32,118 nt of DNA from Bacteroidales bacterium UBA3843 (GCA_002392745.1 DGHR01000008.1:1-32118), one strand, 5' to 3'. Positions 1 to 12,090 are shown, numbered from the stretch's first letter. The notes: generated by a model from the letters alone, not told the origin. Numbers and translations: made by a program.

Positions 1-2341
1 TATATGGCGTTTCGCCGGAATAAACAGGAGTAGCGCCAAGCTCCCAGAGGCTGTTTTGCCATTCGCGTCCCCATTCGTCATTAAAGATAATGCGTGCGCG
101 GAAGACAGGTGTGTAAGTAGCATCTGCTGTGGCAGGCAGCAACTCAGGTGACCAGCCGTAGAACTCTAATCCATCCTTGGTCGGTGTTGCGCCCGAATAG
201 ACAGGCACCACATTCTTCTGCCATTCGCTCTGTTGCAGCACATTGCCGTTGCCGTCCTCAAACGTGATAGTGTATTGGCGGTCCACTTGCGAATAGACAG
301 CTGTATAGGTAACATTTCCGGTCACCTCCGGCAAGACTTGTACTGTTTGAGCGGTTGCGGAACTAAACCAGCCAACGAAAATATAGGAGAATTCTGCATC
401 GGTGTCGCGGTGCGGCGTACCTTTGCTGTAGAATGGAACGGTGCCATACTCGAAGAGCACTTCCTCCAGAACAGTGTCGTTGTAGTTTTTGAAGGTAACG
501 GTATATGGATTAGCCACATAACGCGTATGGATTTTCATATTGCCCGTTACGTGTGAGAAATCCTCTTCCCAACCGGCGTAGGAATAGCCGGTAGGTACAG
601 GACCGTATGGATAATTGGCATCGGCAACCGGATAAAGCGGTTCCGGCTCGATGGCAGGCTGACCTGCTACCACTTTTTGCGCAGCATAACCGGCATGAAC
701 TGAGTTGAAACGAATCTCGGTGCCGTCACCGGTATAGTTGGTGCCAAAGTTTATGTTGCGATAATAGAATGTGACAGTGAAAAGCTCTACATCCTCAATA
801 GGACGGATTTTATCCTGCACAATGGTCCTTGCTACCCATTGGGCACTTTGCTTGTAGGCATTGAACTTAGCGGCAGGCACATAGAACATCAGACTACTGT
901 TCGTGCCATCGAAATACTCCTCATAACCGTTATCATGTTGCAGGATTGCAGGATGATCGGCAAGCATGGTAATTTTGGTCAGGCTGCTGCAGTTCTTGAA
1001 GCATTGAGCATAAAGCGTATCAATGGTCGCAGGCAGGGTAATCTCTGTAAGACCTGTACAGCCGTAAAAGGCTGCTTTTCCGATGGCATTCACCGTATAG
1101 GTAGTGCCATAGATATTCAGCGCGGAGGGTATCTCAATCGCGCCGGTGACATAATCTGCTTGCTCCGTAGCAGAGGCGGACAAGTAATCCACTTTGGCGG
1201 TGTGGGCTTCATGATTGAGAGTATAGCATATGCCATTGGAATTATACCCAACACGATACGAGGCGCTATTCCAAAACGAGTCTCCAGTGTACGCCGTATA
1301 CGCCTCAGCAGAAGGAACAAACACCATCTTAGGCATATATTCGCTGCTGAAAACCACATAGTCATGTTTGGGTGGTATCGGAGTTAGCAGTGTTAAGTAT
1401 TTGAAAGAAGAAACGCCTACAAAGGCTCCTATTCCGATAGAATCAATACTCGCCGGTAAAATGACTGAAGTCAGATTTGCGCGATCCTTAAACGCATACC
1501 CTGCTATAACGGAGATTCCATTAGGCACTACATACTCACCTTCATATGATCCGGGCAAATAGACAAACAAGTGAGAATTATACAGCGGTTCTGCTATCGC
1601 ATGATTTGTTTCAAAGGCACCCTCAACCACACTGGTAACGCTCTCCGGAATATTAATAGAGGAAAGCCGTTTACATTTGTAGAAAGCATTGTATTTAATA
1701 GTCGTTACGCCTTCCGATAGTACAACTGTGGTCAATAAGGTATCATTGCCGAATGCTCGTGCAGGAATGGTTGATAATGTACCTGGAATTGTAATATTTG
1801 TCAAAGCTGAACACCCCCAAAAAACATCCGCTCCGAGAGACGTCAGCCCTGTAGGAAGGTTAATTGTCGTTAATGCCTTGCAACCACCAAAGGCGGCAGC
1901 TCCTATAGATGTCAGGCCTTCATGAAGATTAACCGATACCAAAGCACTACACTGATCGAACGCCAAATCTCCCATGGACGTTACTCCGGCAGGAATGTCA
2001 ATCGCCGTTAATGCGGTACAATAGTAAAAAGCATATTTGCCAATAGACGTGACACTTTCGGGGATAGTAAAATTTACCATTTTGCAGCCTTGGAATGCAT
2101 ACGCACCGATATTTGTTAATCCATCGGGCACTACAATGGATTCGACGTCAGCGCGGAAAGTATGCCAAGGTCTGTCGGCAGCTGCGGCATAATCCGTCAT
2201 GGCACCCGTGCCGGTGATGGTCAGGGTTTTCGTGGTCTCGTTGTACGACCAGTTGAGGTTGTCGCCGCATGTGCCGCTCGTCTGAGCCTGCAGACCGATT
2301 GCCGCGAGAACCGCAATGAATAACGTAAATAATTTTTTCAT
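1..2341 (-). CDS. Secreted BspA-like leucine-rich-repeat protein, 3' end beyond window
   Basis: The frame is open from an ATG at 2341 to the left window edge (about 780 codons), with no stop, so the C-terminus is missing. Residues 1-20 are a signal peptide (MKKLFTLFIAVLAAIGLQAQ). From about residue 60 to 300 there are consecutive 23-residue LRR_5/BspA repeats, for example GLTSIGAAAFGGCKALTTIN, each with the 'A-F-x-x-C-x-x-L' core. A shorter LRR block follows near 420-460. From about residue 610 on come at least three repeats of roughly 65-75 residues starting YTVTF or YTITF and containing 'PVYSGATP' and 'F-x-GW', resembling InlB-B/Flg_new repeats. Such proteins are exported in Bacteroidales and mediate adhesion or surface display; the ligand here is unknown. 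The frame was checked by translation in several places along its length. Its leader is unusually long and structured. Confidence 0.88.
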   Translation of the reverse strand, partial: MKKLFTLFIAVLAAIGLQAQTSGTCGDNLNWSYNETTKTLTITGTGAMTDYAAAADRPWHTFRADVESIVVPDGLTNIGAYAFQGCKMVNFTIPESVTSIGKYAFYYCTALTAIDIPAGVTSMGDLAFDQCSALVSVNLHEGLTSIGAAAFGGCKALTTINLPTGLTSLGADVFWGCSALTNITIPGTLSTIPARAFGNDTLLTTVVLSEGVTTIKYNAFYKCKRLSSINIPESVTSVVEGAFETNHAIAEPLYNSHLFVYLPGSYEGEYVVPNGISVIAGYAFKDRANLTSVILPASIDSIGIGAFVGVSSFKYLTLLTPIPPKHDYVVFSSEYMPKMVFVPSAEAYTAYTGDSFWNSASYRVGYNSNGICYTLNHEAHTAKVDYLSASATEQADYVTGAIEIPSALNIYGTTYTVNAIGKAAFYGCTGLTEITLPATIDTLYAQCFKNCSSLTKITMLADHPAILQHDNGYEEYFDGTNSSLMFYVPAAKFNAYKQSAQWVARTIVQDKIRPIEDVELFTVTFYYRNINFGTNYTGDGTEIRFNSVHAGYAAQKVVAGQPAIEPEPLYPVADANYPYGPVPTGYSYAGWEEDFSHVTGNMKIHTRYVANPYTVTFKNYNDTVLEEVLFEYGTVPFYSKGTPHRDTDAEFSYIFVGWFSSATAQTVQVLPEVTGNVTYTAVYSQVDRQYTITFEDGNGNVLQQSEWQKNVVPVYSGATPTKDGLEFYGWSPELLPATADATYTPVFRARIIFNDEWGREWQNSLWELGATPVYSGETPY

Positions 2342-2418
2342 AATAATACCCTCATTTGTGTCGGGCACAACATTAAAGTTAAATAATCGGGTTGATTGGT
2401 TGGTTGTATTGTTGTATT

Positions 2419-2560
2419 AGCGGAAGTTCCAGACCGCTTTGTTATTCCGAACAAACCGAGTGCTCGGCATAACAAAAAAGGCAGCACATAGCCGCAAAGC
2501 TATGCACCGCCTTCTGCGTTGCTATCCATCCCCGTATTTTACGACATTTCCGTAATGGGG
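2419..2560 (-). promoter_or_regulatory. Structured 5' leader of the BspA-like gene
   Basis: Read on the minus strand, the 5' untranslated region contains four hairpins in a row. The first (2530-2560) has outer CCCC/GGGG and inner TTACG/CGTAA pairs. The second (2478-2513) has a long stem. The third (2441-2473) pairs GTTAT with ATAAC and CCGA with TCGG. The fourth (2419-2438) pairs AGCGG with CCGCT. No gene ends upstream on this strand, because nadK is divergent, so the structures belong to the leader of the LRR gene. A cis-acting RNA regulator or attenuator is plausible. I do not recognise a named riboswitch class. Confidence 0.5.
2474..2513 (-). terminator. Terminator-shaped hairpin inside the BspA-like leader
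   Basis: On the minus strand a stem formed by AAGGC/GCCTT and GTGCATAGC/GCTATGTGC (two wobble pairs) with a 6-nt loop is followed directly by six T residues. This is the shape of an intrinsic terminator, placed about 130 nt upstream of the start codon and downstream of the likely promoter. It would therefore act as an attenuator rather than a gene-end terminator. Confidence 0.5.
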
Positions 2561-2580
2561 GGGTAAAATCAAACATCAAA

Positions 2581-2625
2581 CCATTTACCATTTATTCATT
2601 TACCATTTACCATGTACCATTTATC
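2581..2625. repeat. Heptamer array (TTACCAT type)
   Basis: Degenerate tandem copies of CATTTAC/ATTTACC occur in the leader region upstream of the LRR gene. Its reverse complement, ATGGTAA, is repeated twice inside the glycosyltransferase gene at 14323-14339. Confidence 0.7.
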
Positions 2626-2659
2626 GGGTTATTGGTGTTGGTCGTCTTCCAAATCTGCT

Positions 2660-2668
2660 GCAAAGATA
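2660..2668 (-). promoter_or_regulatory. Probable -7 element for the BspA-like gene
   Basis: The minus strand reads TATCTTTGC, matching the Bacteroidetes -7 consensus TAnnTTTGC. The matching -33 position has no clear TTTG. If used, the transcript would have a leader of about 310 nt. Alternative start sites cannot be excluded. Confidence 0.4.
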
Positions 2669-2904
2669 CTACATTTTTCCGGTAAATGTGTTATCATTAT
2701 TTGAGAAAGATTTATCATTTTGTGAAAATTATCAGTATTTTTCGACAGGTGTCAATTTTTCTACACCGAAATAGAACATTTGGTGGCCATATTCGCCATT
2801 CAGCAGATATAGAACAAGATAACGTTAATATATGGTCCGTGGATTAGTAAGTCTTTTGAAAAGACATAAAAATAGCCTCACTACGCGTGGAAACTATTTT
2901 TTTA

Positions 2905-2937
2905 TTTGCGTATATCAAAAAAAAGCAGTAAATTTGC
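2905..2937 (+). promoter_or_regulatory. nadK promoter
   Basis: TTTG (2905-2908), extended as TTTGCGTATATC, is followed after exactly 20 nt by TAAATTTGC (2929-2937). This is a canonical Bacteroidetes sigma-ABfr type promoter. It lies about 30 nt ahead of the nadK ATG, giving a short leader. Confidence 0.8.
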
Positions 2938-2966
2938 ACCCAAATTAAAATGCGTAGTATGGCCTT

Positions 2967-3860
2967 ATGACAATTGCTGTATTTGGAAATGCAATGAAAC
3001 CGCAGACGCTGGTCGAGGTGCGCCACATCCTGGAGTTCATGACCGAAAAGGGGGTGCACGTGCTTCTGTCACAGGAACTGCGGCAGGAACTCGACTTGCG
3101 CGAGTACCCCGGATTCCCCGAAAACTGGGACAGCGACCGGCAACCGGAAAACGTGTATGGCGAACCTATTGATTTTGCCCTCTCGGTCGGCGGAGACGGT
3201 ACCTTCCTGACCTCATCCGCAGTCATCGGAGACAAGAACATACCTATCCTCGGCGTCAACGTGGGGCATCTTGGATTCCTCGCGGACGTACAGGCGCAGG
3301 ACCTGGATGTCATTCTGCAGAAACTCGTTGCCGGCGAGTACACTATCGAGCAACGCAGCCTGCTCAATGTGGCAGTGCTGGACAAAGACGGCTCCATGCG
3401 CAACGACCTCGTCATGGCCCCCAACGCGCTGAACGAAGTGGCAATACTCAAACAAGGGCTCACCAACATGCTCTCCATCGAGACGCGGGTCAACGGCGAA
3501 CTGCTCCATACCTACCATTCCGACGGGCTGGTGCTCTCTACACCAACCGGCAGCACCGCATACAACCTCTCCATCGGCGGACCGCTCATGGTGCCGCAGA
3601 ACAGAGCCATCATCCTGACGCCAATCGCGCCGCACAGCCTGACCGTCAAACCGCTTGTGGTACCCGACGACTGGACCTTCGACATCCGCGTCAGCAGCCG
3701 CTACGATACATACATGGTCTCGGTGGACGGACGCAGCCAAAGCCTGAGCACGGACATGAGCCTCCATATCGAACGCGCACCCTACACCGTCAAAGTGGTG
3801 CAGATAGGCGACAACAGTTTCCTGAAATCCCTGCGCACCAAACTCAACTGGGGGAAATAA
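2967..3860 (+). CDS. nadK: NAD kinase
   Basis: Cytoplasmic NAD kinase, phosphorylating NAD+ to NADP+ with ATP or polyphosphate. The 297-aa length is normal for the family. The diagnostic GGDGT motif is at residues 75-79, the NE motif at about 156-157 (NEVAIL), and the glycine-rich SDGLVLSTPTGSTAYN block at 185-200. All expected catalytic features are intact. The ATG at 2967 fits the promoter just upstream and the conserved N-terminal strand MTIAVFGN. It is transcribed divergently from the LRR gene. lgt follows on the same strand after a repeat-filled spacer of 175 bp, so co-transcription is possible but not assured. No repeat-derived insertion is visible in this gene. Confidence 0.97.
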   Translation: MTIAVFGNAMKPQTLVEVRHILEFMTEKGVHVLLSQELRQELDLREYPGFPENWDSDRQPENVYGEPIDFALSVGGDGTFLTSSAVIGDKNIPILGVNVGHLGFLADVQAQDLDVILQKLVAGEYTIEQRSLLNVAVLDKDGSMRNDLVMAPNALNEVAILKQGLTNMLSIETRVNGELLHTYHSDGLVLSTPTGSTAYNLSIGGPLMVPQNRAIILTPIAPHSLTVKPLVVPDDWTFDIRVSSRYDTYMVSVDGRSQSLSTDMSLHIERAPYTVKVVQIGDNSFLKSLRTKLNWGK

Positions 3861-3973
3861 AATAAAGAACGAAGAAACGATGTATAATGTACGATTAATT
3901 GATTAAGGAGTCAGGAATAAGGAATAAAGACAAAAATGTGTCGTCTATAGTAACTTGTCCTGATTCTTGGCTC

Positions 3974-4015
3974 TCAATTCTCAATTCTCAATTCTCAATT
4001 CTCAATTCTCAATTC
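3974..4015 (+). repeat. Six tandem copies of TCAATTC
   Basis: Six perfect 7-bp units (3974-4015) in the nadK-lgt spacer are followed by CACCAATAACC. The same heptamer array plus the same trailing motif recurs at 5141-5174, and four copies lie inside the glycosyltransferase gene at 13726-13753. The rest of the spacer (3861-3973) includes ATGTATAATGTAC and TGATTCTTGG fragments that also recur elsewhere in the window. Confidence 0.95.
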
Positions 4016-4035
4016 ACCAATAACCTCTCACCTTT

Positions 4036-4995
4036 ATGATCTTCAACGCAATAGTTTGGGATGTGGACCCGATACTGATTCATTTCGGGGACGGAGGCAT
4101 CCGCTGGTACGGCCTGCTATGGGCCATCGGGCTGTATATATGCTGGGCGGTCAATGAACGGATGTACAAACACGAGAACTGCCCCGCAGAATGGCCGGAC
4201 CAGTTATTCTTCTGGATGGCTGCGGGGGTCATCATCGGTGCACGGCTGGGGCACTGCTGGTTCTATGAGTGGCACGACGTGACCAACCCTGCCTTGGCCG
4301 GGTACTGCGAATATATGCGCATCTCCAACGAACCGTGGCACCTCTTCGGATGGGAGTTCAACTACCGCAACCCCTATATCGAGCACCCGCTCATGCTGCT
4401 GAAGATATGGGAAGGCGGATTGTCGAGCCACGGCGGCGCTATCGGACTCATCACCGCCGCTATCCTGCTCAACAAATACCGTTTCAGCCGCTACCCGCAG
4501 TTCCAAACCAGTTGGCTGTGGATTCTGGACAGGCTGTGCGTGGGCGTTTGTTTCACCGCTATGCTGATCCGGCTGGGCAACCTGATGAACAGCGAGATTT
4601 ACGGCGGTCCGACCGACCTGCCATGGGGATTTATCTTTGTGCGCGACGGACAGACGGTGCCTTGCCACCCCACACAAATCTATGAAATCCTGTATTGTTT
4701 TGCCGCACTGTGCGTCACATGGCCGCTCTATTGGCGCACCGACGCGCGGCGGCGCGAAGGACTGCTCCTCGGGATTTTCTTTGAGATAGTGTTCGTCACA
4801 CGATTCCTGCTGGAGTTTATCAAAAACGACCAGGAAGCCTTCGAGGCAGGCCACGTGCTGAACATGGGACAGCTGCTCAGCATTCCGTTCATCGTGCTCG
4901 GCCTCTACCTTATTATACGCGCGTACAGGCGTCCGCTCCTGCCCGTGGTGGACAAACAACCCAAGAGTCTGGATAAGAAATACCAAGACAAGTAA
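4036..4995 (+). CDS. lgt: Prolipoprotein diacylglyceryl transferase
   Basis: Inner-membrane enzyme that transfers diacylglycerol from phosphatidylglycerol to the lipobox cysteine of prolipoproteins, the first step of lipoprotein maturation. It has 319 aa and several hydrophobic segments. Family signatures are present in order: GARLGHCWFYEW (68-79), SSHGGAIG (130-137, matching the essential His region of E. coli Lgt), RLGNLMNSEIYG (179-190) and HPTQIYE (211-217). About 35 residues between the first and second signatures (80-118) form a longer loop than in E. coli. The C-terminal tail is basic and presumably cytoplasmic. The start ATG directly follows the repeat-rich spacer. Confidence 0.96.
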   Translation: MIFNAIVWDVDPILIHFGDGGIRWYGLLWAIGLYICWAVNERMYKHENCPAEWPDQLFFWMAAGVIIGARLGHCWFYEWHDVTNPALAGYCEYMRISNEPWHLFGWEFNYRNPYIEHPLMLLKIWEGGLSSHGGAIGLITAAILLNKYRFSRYPQFQTSWLWILDRLCVGVCFTAMLIRLGNLMNSEIYGGPTDLPWGFIFVRDGQTVPCHPTQIYEILYCFAALCVTWPLYWRTDARRREGLLLGIFFEIVFVTRFLLEFIKNDQEAFEAGHVLNMGQLLSIPFIVLGLYLIIRAYRRPLLPVVDKQPKSLDKKYQDK

Positions 4996-5027
4996 CGAAG
5001 GAACAATGTATAATGTACAATTTCACC

Positions 5028-5055
5028 TTTCGACTTTCGACTTTCGACTTTTGAC
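5028..5055 (+). repeat. Tandem TTTCGAC heptamers
   Basis: Three TTTCGAC units and one TTTTGAC lie in the lgt-fmt spacer. A second block of the same unit is at 5191-5220, just ahead of fmt. The inverse orientation (GTCGAAA) appears within the methyltransferase gene near 16262-16285. Confidence 0.9.
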
Positions 5056-5067
5056 TTTCACCAATAA

Positions 5068-5121
5068 CCCGGAACGTCCTTCCGTTGAAGCGGAAGGAGT
5101 GGCCTCCGCCGAGAAAGGTAA
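5068..5121 (+). repeat. 54-bp hairpin element, copy 1 (intergenic)
   Basis: Begins CCCGGAACGTCC, forms the hairpin TCCTTCCG/CGGAAGGA with a 6-nt loop, and ends GGCCTCCGCCGAGAAAGGTAA. A near-identical copy lies inside the glycosyltransferase gene (13468-13520). The two differ only in the loop and at two other bases. Confidence 0.92.
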
Positions 5122-5140
5122 AAAAAACAATAACCAATCA

Positions 5141-5174
5141 CAATTCTCAATTCTCAATTCTCAATTCTCAATTC
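5141..5174 (+). repeat. Tandem TCAATTC heptamers
   Basis: Almost five copies of TCAATTC are followed by CACCAATAACC, as in the nadK-lgt spacer. The whole 4996-5223 spacer is made of such repeat blocks and no separate promoter was found in it. Confidence 0.92.
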
Positions 5175-5223
5175 ACCAATAACCAATAACCTTTCGACTT
5201 TCGACTTTTGACTTTCGACTTAT

Positions 5224-6153
5224 ATGACAAAAAAAGATTTACGGATAATATTTCTCGGCACGCCGGAGTTTGCTACTGCCAGCCTGCGTGCCCTGGTGGA
5301 AGGCGGCTACAATGTAGTTGCCGTAGTTACCATGCCTGACAAACCCGCAGGCCGAGGGCATCAGATGCAGTTCTCAGATGTGAAGAACTACGCCCTCTCG
5401 GTCGGACTCCCTGTACTCCAGCCCGAGAAACTGAAAGACGAGCTTTTCATAGAAGCGCTCCGCAGTTACCGCGCCGACTTGCAGATAGTGGTAGCCTTCC
5501 GCATGCTGCCGGAAGTGGTATGGACCATGCCCCGGCTCGGCACTTTCAACCTGCATGCCTCGCTACTGCCACAATACCGCGGCGCGGCGCCCATCAACTG
5601 GGCGGTCATCAACGGAGACACGGAAACAGGCGCTACCACCTTCATGCTCAAGCACGAGATAGACACCGGCAACATGATTCTGCAGGAACGCATTCCTATC
5701 GGTCCGGACGAGAACGTCGGTTCCGTACACGACCGCCTCATGCGGATGGGCACGGGGCTGGTCACACGCACCGTTGACCTCATCATCGATTGCGAGAACA
5801 GCGGCAAACCTCTGCCCACCACGCCGCAACCCGAAATAGCGGAACTGCGGCCCGCACCGAAGATTTTCAAGGAAGACTGCGAGATTCATTTCGACCAAAT
5901 GACGGCAGAGCAGGTGCACAATTTCGTCCGCGGACTCAGCCCCTACCCCGCCGCATGGGCTAACCTGCACATCAACGGGCAGTATTTCGAGAACGTGAAG
6001 ATTTTCGCGGTCGAAGTGCGCTCAACTCCCTCCCTCGAAGGGAAAGGAGACATCGTCATCCCCTGCCGCGAAGGAGCAGTGCGCATCCTGCAACTCCAAG
6101 CACCGGGCAAGAAACGCATGGACGCCAAAGCCTTCCTCAACGGCATACATTGA
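5224..6153 (+). CDS. fmt: Methionyl-tRNA formyltransferase
   Basis: Formylates Met-tRNA(fMet) using 10-formyl-tetrahydrofolate for translation initiation, in the cytoplasm. At 309 aa it has family length. The N-terminal Rossmann domain begins RIIFLGTPEF, followed by MPDKPAGRG. The catalytic block GTFNLHASLLPQYRGAAPIN supplies Asn109 and His111, and HEIDTGNM supplies Asp147, matching the Asn-His-Asp triad. The C-terminal tRNA-binding domain follows (about 210-309). Within it, 'TPSLEGKGD' (about residues 268-276, DNA 6026-6049, CTCCCTCGAAGGGAAAGGAG) looks like a small inverted-repeat insertion of the kind found in other genes here. The HD gene follows after 12 bp, so the two are probably co-transcribed. 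Confidence 0.96.
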   Translation: MTKKDLRIIFLGTPEFATASLRALVEGGYNVVAVVTMPDKPAGRGHQMQFSDVKNYALSVGLPVLQPEKLKDELFIEALRSYRADLQIVVAFRMLPEVVWTMPRLGTFNLHASLLPQYRGAAPINWAVINGDTETGATTFMLKHEIDTGNMILQERIPIGPDENVGSVHDRLMRMGTGLVTRTVDLIIDCENSGKPLPTTPQPEIAELRPAPKIFKEDCEIHFDQMTAEQVHNFVRGLSPYPAAWANLHINGQYFENVKIFAVEVRSTPSLEGKGDIVIPCREGAVRILQLQAPGKKRMDAKAFLNGIH

Positions 6154-6165
6154 GACGACAAAGCA

Positions 6166-6720
6166 ATGACAGACTATCTCTCGCTCATAGACAAATACTA
6201 CGCAGAGCAGCCGCAACTGCGGCATATACTGCTGACGCATAGCAGGCAGGTGGCAGACCGTGCGTTGCAAATCATAGACCGCCATCCGCAATGGGAGAAA
6301 GACGGGCTGGTGGACCGCCGCTTTGTGGAAGAAGCCGCTATGCTGCACGACATCGGAATTATCTACTGCAACGCACCGAAAATCTATTGCAACGGTCCGC
6401 ATGCATACATCGAGCACGGCTACCTCGGCGCCGAACTGCTGCGCAGAGAGGGACTGCCCAAACATGCGTTGGTTGCCGAACGGCACACCGGTACCGGTAT
6501 TACCATCGAACAAATCGAGCGGGAGGAACTGCCTATCCCCGAACGCGACTATTGTCCGCAGAGCATAGAAGAGAAAGTGATTTGCTATGCCGACAAATTC
6601 TACAGCAAAAGCCACCTCGGCGAGGAAGTGGCTTTAGACAAAATCAAATACAATATTTGGAAATACGGCCACGAGGGTTTCCTGCGCTGGGAGGCGCTGG
6701 TAGCCCTGTGCGAGAATTAA
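6166..6720 (+). CDS. HD-domain metal-dependent hydrolase of unknown substrate
   Basis: 184 aa with HD-superfamily metal-binding pattern: His in LLTHSRQVADRA (near 25), His-Asp in AAMLHDIG (about 61-62), then His in ERHTGTG and Asp in CYADKFYSK. These enzymes are typically phosphohydrolases acting on nucleotides or phosphate esters. The substrate is not inferable here. It lies 12 bp after fmt on the same strand. It ends tail-to-tail with the minus-strand gene at 6717, the two stop codons sharing bases. Confidence 0.85.
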   Translation: MTDYLSLIDKYYAEQPQLRHILLTHSRQVADRALQIIDRHPQWEKDGLVDRRFVEEAAMLHDIGIIYCNAPKIYCNGPHAYIEHGYLGAELLRREGLPKHALVAERHTGTGITIEQIEREELPIPERDYCPQSIEEKVICYADKFYSKSHLGEEVALDKIKYNIWKYGHEGFLRWEALVALCEN

Positions 6721-7361
6721 ATATGTACGCCTAAACCTATCTTGGCGAACGCTTCGTAGCCCAGGTTCAATTCGAACAATCCGAACACATGTTCTCCGCC
6801 GGCTGCTACGCCGAACGCGGTCAGGTTAAACGCGGGAAGCCATACTGTACTTACGGGATGGGCGTTGTTGTTGCTGTCCGTATAGCCCTCGTCGTAACGC
6901 TTGTCTGCCACATACACACCCAGACCGGCATCTATGCCGGAGTAGAGTTGCACATGCTTCAGGTTCATATAGGTAAACTGCACACTCACCATCGCCGAAG
7001 CCGTATAGTGCATCGCTTTCCCCACCCGCTGGTAGGTGTTGTCGGATTGTTTCCGGGCTATCTCATGACCGTCCAGTTCGCAGGTCAGTTTGAAACCCGA
7101 ACGCAACCACCATAGGTTCTGGTAATGGTACTGCAAGCCGTAGGCTCCGTAATAACGGGACTTCTGCGCATGCTCTGCAGCCGCGGGAATCCATGTCACC
7201 AGTGCTTCCATCAGGTACCAGCCGCTCACATATCCGGCACTGACACTCAACGTACTACGATGGTCCTCCCAATCCCAGTCAGACGAGGCGGACGCTGCCT
7301 GCTGCGCATACATAGGTATCGTTAGAATGGCCATCAGGCAAATACTGAAAAATCTCTTCAT
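6717..7361 (-). CDS. Exported protein, probable outer-membrane beta-barrel
   Basis: 214 aa starting with a clear signal peptide (MKRFFSICLMAILTIPMYAQ). The mature part alternates aromatic-rich amphipathic strands, such as RYYGAYGLQYHYQNLWWL and LFELNLGYEAFAKIGLGVHI, ending in an amphipathic strand typical of small outer-membrane barrels. I do not recognise a named family. It starts 20 bp after the DUF3078-like gene on the same strand, so both are likely in one transcript and may act together in the envelope. Confidence 0.75.
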   Translation of the reverse strand: MKRFFSICLMAILTIPMYAQQAASASSDWDWEDHRSTLSVSAGYVSGWYLMEALVTWIPAAAEHAQKSRYYGAYGLQYHYQNLWWLRSGFKLTCELDGHEIARKQSDNTYQRVGKAMHYTASAMVSVQFTYMNLKHVQLYSGIDAGLGVYVADKRYDEGYTDSNNNAHPVSTVWLPAFNLTAFGVAAGGEHVFGLFELNLGYEAFAKIGLGVHI

Positions 7362-7381
7362 ATCTTTTGTTTTTTTGGTTG

Positions 7382-8560
7382 TTATCTGAATTTATGGGCA
7401 AAGCCGATGGAGAGCAGTTCGCGGAACTGTATCTTGGGGCGCGTGTCACCCTCCATAATAACGGAGGTGTCAAAACGCGGATGGAGCGTTAGCCGTGCGG
7501 ACAGGAAACGATTGATGATAAAATCGCAGTTGACTTCCAAATCCAGTTCCACATGCCGGTAGTTGGTGTACATGTAGAACTTCGACTCCAGCGCCACCTC
7601 ACGAACCGGCTTCCAGACATACTCCACACGCACCGAACTACCGATATTGTGCTGCGTCTGCTGGTTCTCCTCCAGTCCATAGTCCGTCTCCTTGATTCGC
7701 ACGGTGTCCATGATGTGTATCACCTTGTACGAGACAGGCGAGAACGATATACTGAGTCCCTTCACGGGCTTGTAGTCCAGACCCACTCCGGCGTTGAAAC
7801 GTACGGGCGAGAACGGACCGGACTTCCACTCCATCGAGTTGGATTTATAGGTGGGCAGCAGGCGTGTCTCAAACTCCACGGAGACAGAGGCGAACAGTTT
7901 GGGCACCACGCGCAGGTTCGCCTTGCTGTAGAGGCGGAAGAGGTCGTCGGTGGTGTTTACCTTGTGCAGCGAGTCGGCAGAAATCGTCGAACCGCCTATC
8001 CGCCATTCGCCGGTGTTCTCCCATGTAAAACGCTCGGTGTAATAGCCTATCTGCCCTTTGGCAATCCCCAGACCGGCAAAACTGCTGGAGCCTCCCTGGT
8101 ACCAGTTCTTGGTAACGTAGTTCTGGGTTACCTGGAGCATCAGCGTGGCCTCTTTGCGCCATGGAGTGCGCATGTCGCGGATGACACGCAGCACGTCATT
8201 CCGGTCCTCCACCTCGTCTTTCACCCACGATTTCTCGATGATGATTTCCGGCGTCTTGGGCATCTTCTGGAGCGCAAGTGCGGCGTTCGCTGTTTTCAGT
8301 GAGTCCACCTCCGCCACTTCGCGCGCGATGGAGTCCAGACGCATCAACTCGGCTAATGTGAGAGTGTCAATAGTGTCGCTGCGATGCAGGCTGTCGCTCT
8401 GACGCGCCACCAGTTGGAGCAACAACAGGTCCATGTCCGCCGTCTGCTGACGAGAGTCGATACGGAAGGTGTCGGCATAGAGACGGACACTATCGTTTTG
8501 TGCCGCCACAGACGTGACGGCACAAAAGACTAACAGCCCTATTATTAGGAATCTCGACAT
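7382..8560 (-). CDS. DUF3078-like exported outer-membrane protein
   Basis: 392 aa from the chosen ATG at 8560. This start puts a good signal peptide (MSRFLIIGLLVFCAVTSVAAQ) at the N-terminus. An in-frame ATG at 8605 would prepend 15 charged residues that spoil it. The sequence contains TPWRKEATLMLQVTQNYVTK followed by NWYQGGSSSFA, the hallmark of DUF3078 proteins, then many beta-strand-like segments ending with FRELLSIGFAHKFR. DUF3078 members are predicted Bacteroidetes envelope proteins of unknown function. It lies between secA and the small exported protein at 6717 on the same strand. Confidence 0.8.
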   Translation of the reverse strand: MSRFLIIGLLVFCAVTSVAAQNDSVRLYADTFRIDSRQQTADMDLLLLQLVARQSDSLHRSDTIDTLTLAELMRLDSIAREVAEVDSLKTANAALALQKMPKTPEIIIEKSWVKDEVEDRNDVLRVIRDMRTPWRKEATLMLQVTQNYVTKNWYQGGSSSFAGLGIAKGQIGYYTERFTWENTGEWRIGGSTISADSLHKVNTTDDLFRLYSKANLRVVPKLFASVSVEFETRLLPTYKSNSMEWKSGPFSPVRFNAGVGLDYKPVKGLSISFSPVSYKVIHIMDTVRIKETDYGLEENQQTQHNIGSSVRVEYVWKPVREVALESKFYMYTNYRHVELDLEVNCDFIINRFLSARLTLHPRFDTSVIMEGDTRPKIQFRELLSIGFAHKFR

Positions 8561-8609
8561 AGCGAAAATTCGTTCACGAATAATCGTTCGAACAGAATGA
8601 GACAAGAGA

Positions 8610-8662
8610 TATCGGTATATCGGTATATCGGTTTATCGGTTTATCGGTTTATCGGTTTATCG
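8610..8662 (-). repeat. 8-bp tandem repeat TATCGGTT
   Basis: About 6.6 copies of TATCGGTA/TATCGGTT in tandem lie immediately downstream of the secA stop codon, in the spacer before the DUF3078-like gene. Related CGGAATATCG units appear in the methyltransferase gene near 16643-16668. It ends 2 bp before the secA stop. Confidence 0.95.
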
Positions 8663-8664
8663 AC

Positions 8665-12090
<3,426 letters not shown>

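Noticed and set aside
2844..3493. Minus-strand ORFs overlapping nadK
   Set aside because: Shadows of nadK codons, Ser/Arg-rich and without family features.
3974..5220. CRISPR array
   Set aside because: The repeats are contiguous 7-bp units with no spacers, no typical repeat length and no cas genes.
7553..8302. A 249-codon plus-strand frame across the DUF3078-like gene
   Set aside because: Low-complexity antisense shadow; the minus-strand gene has a signal peptide and family motifs.
8561..8605. Upstream ATG at 8605 for the DUF3078-like gene
   Set aside because: It adds 15 charged residues before an otherwise ideal signal peptide.
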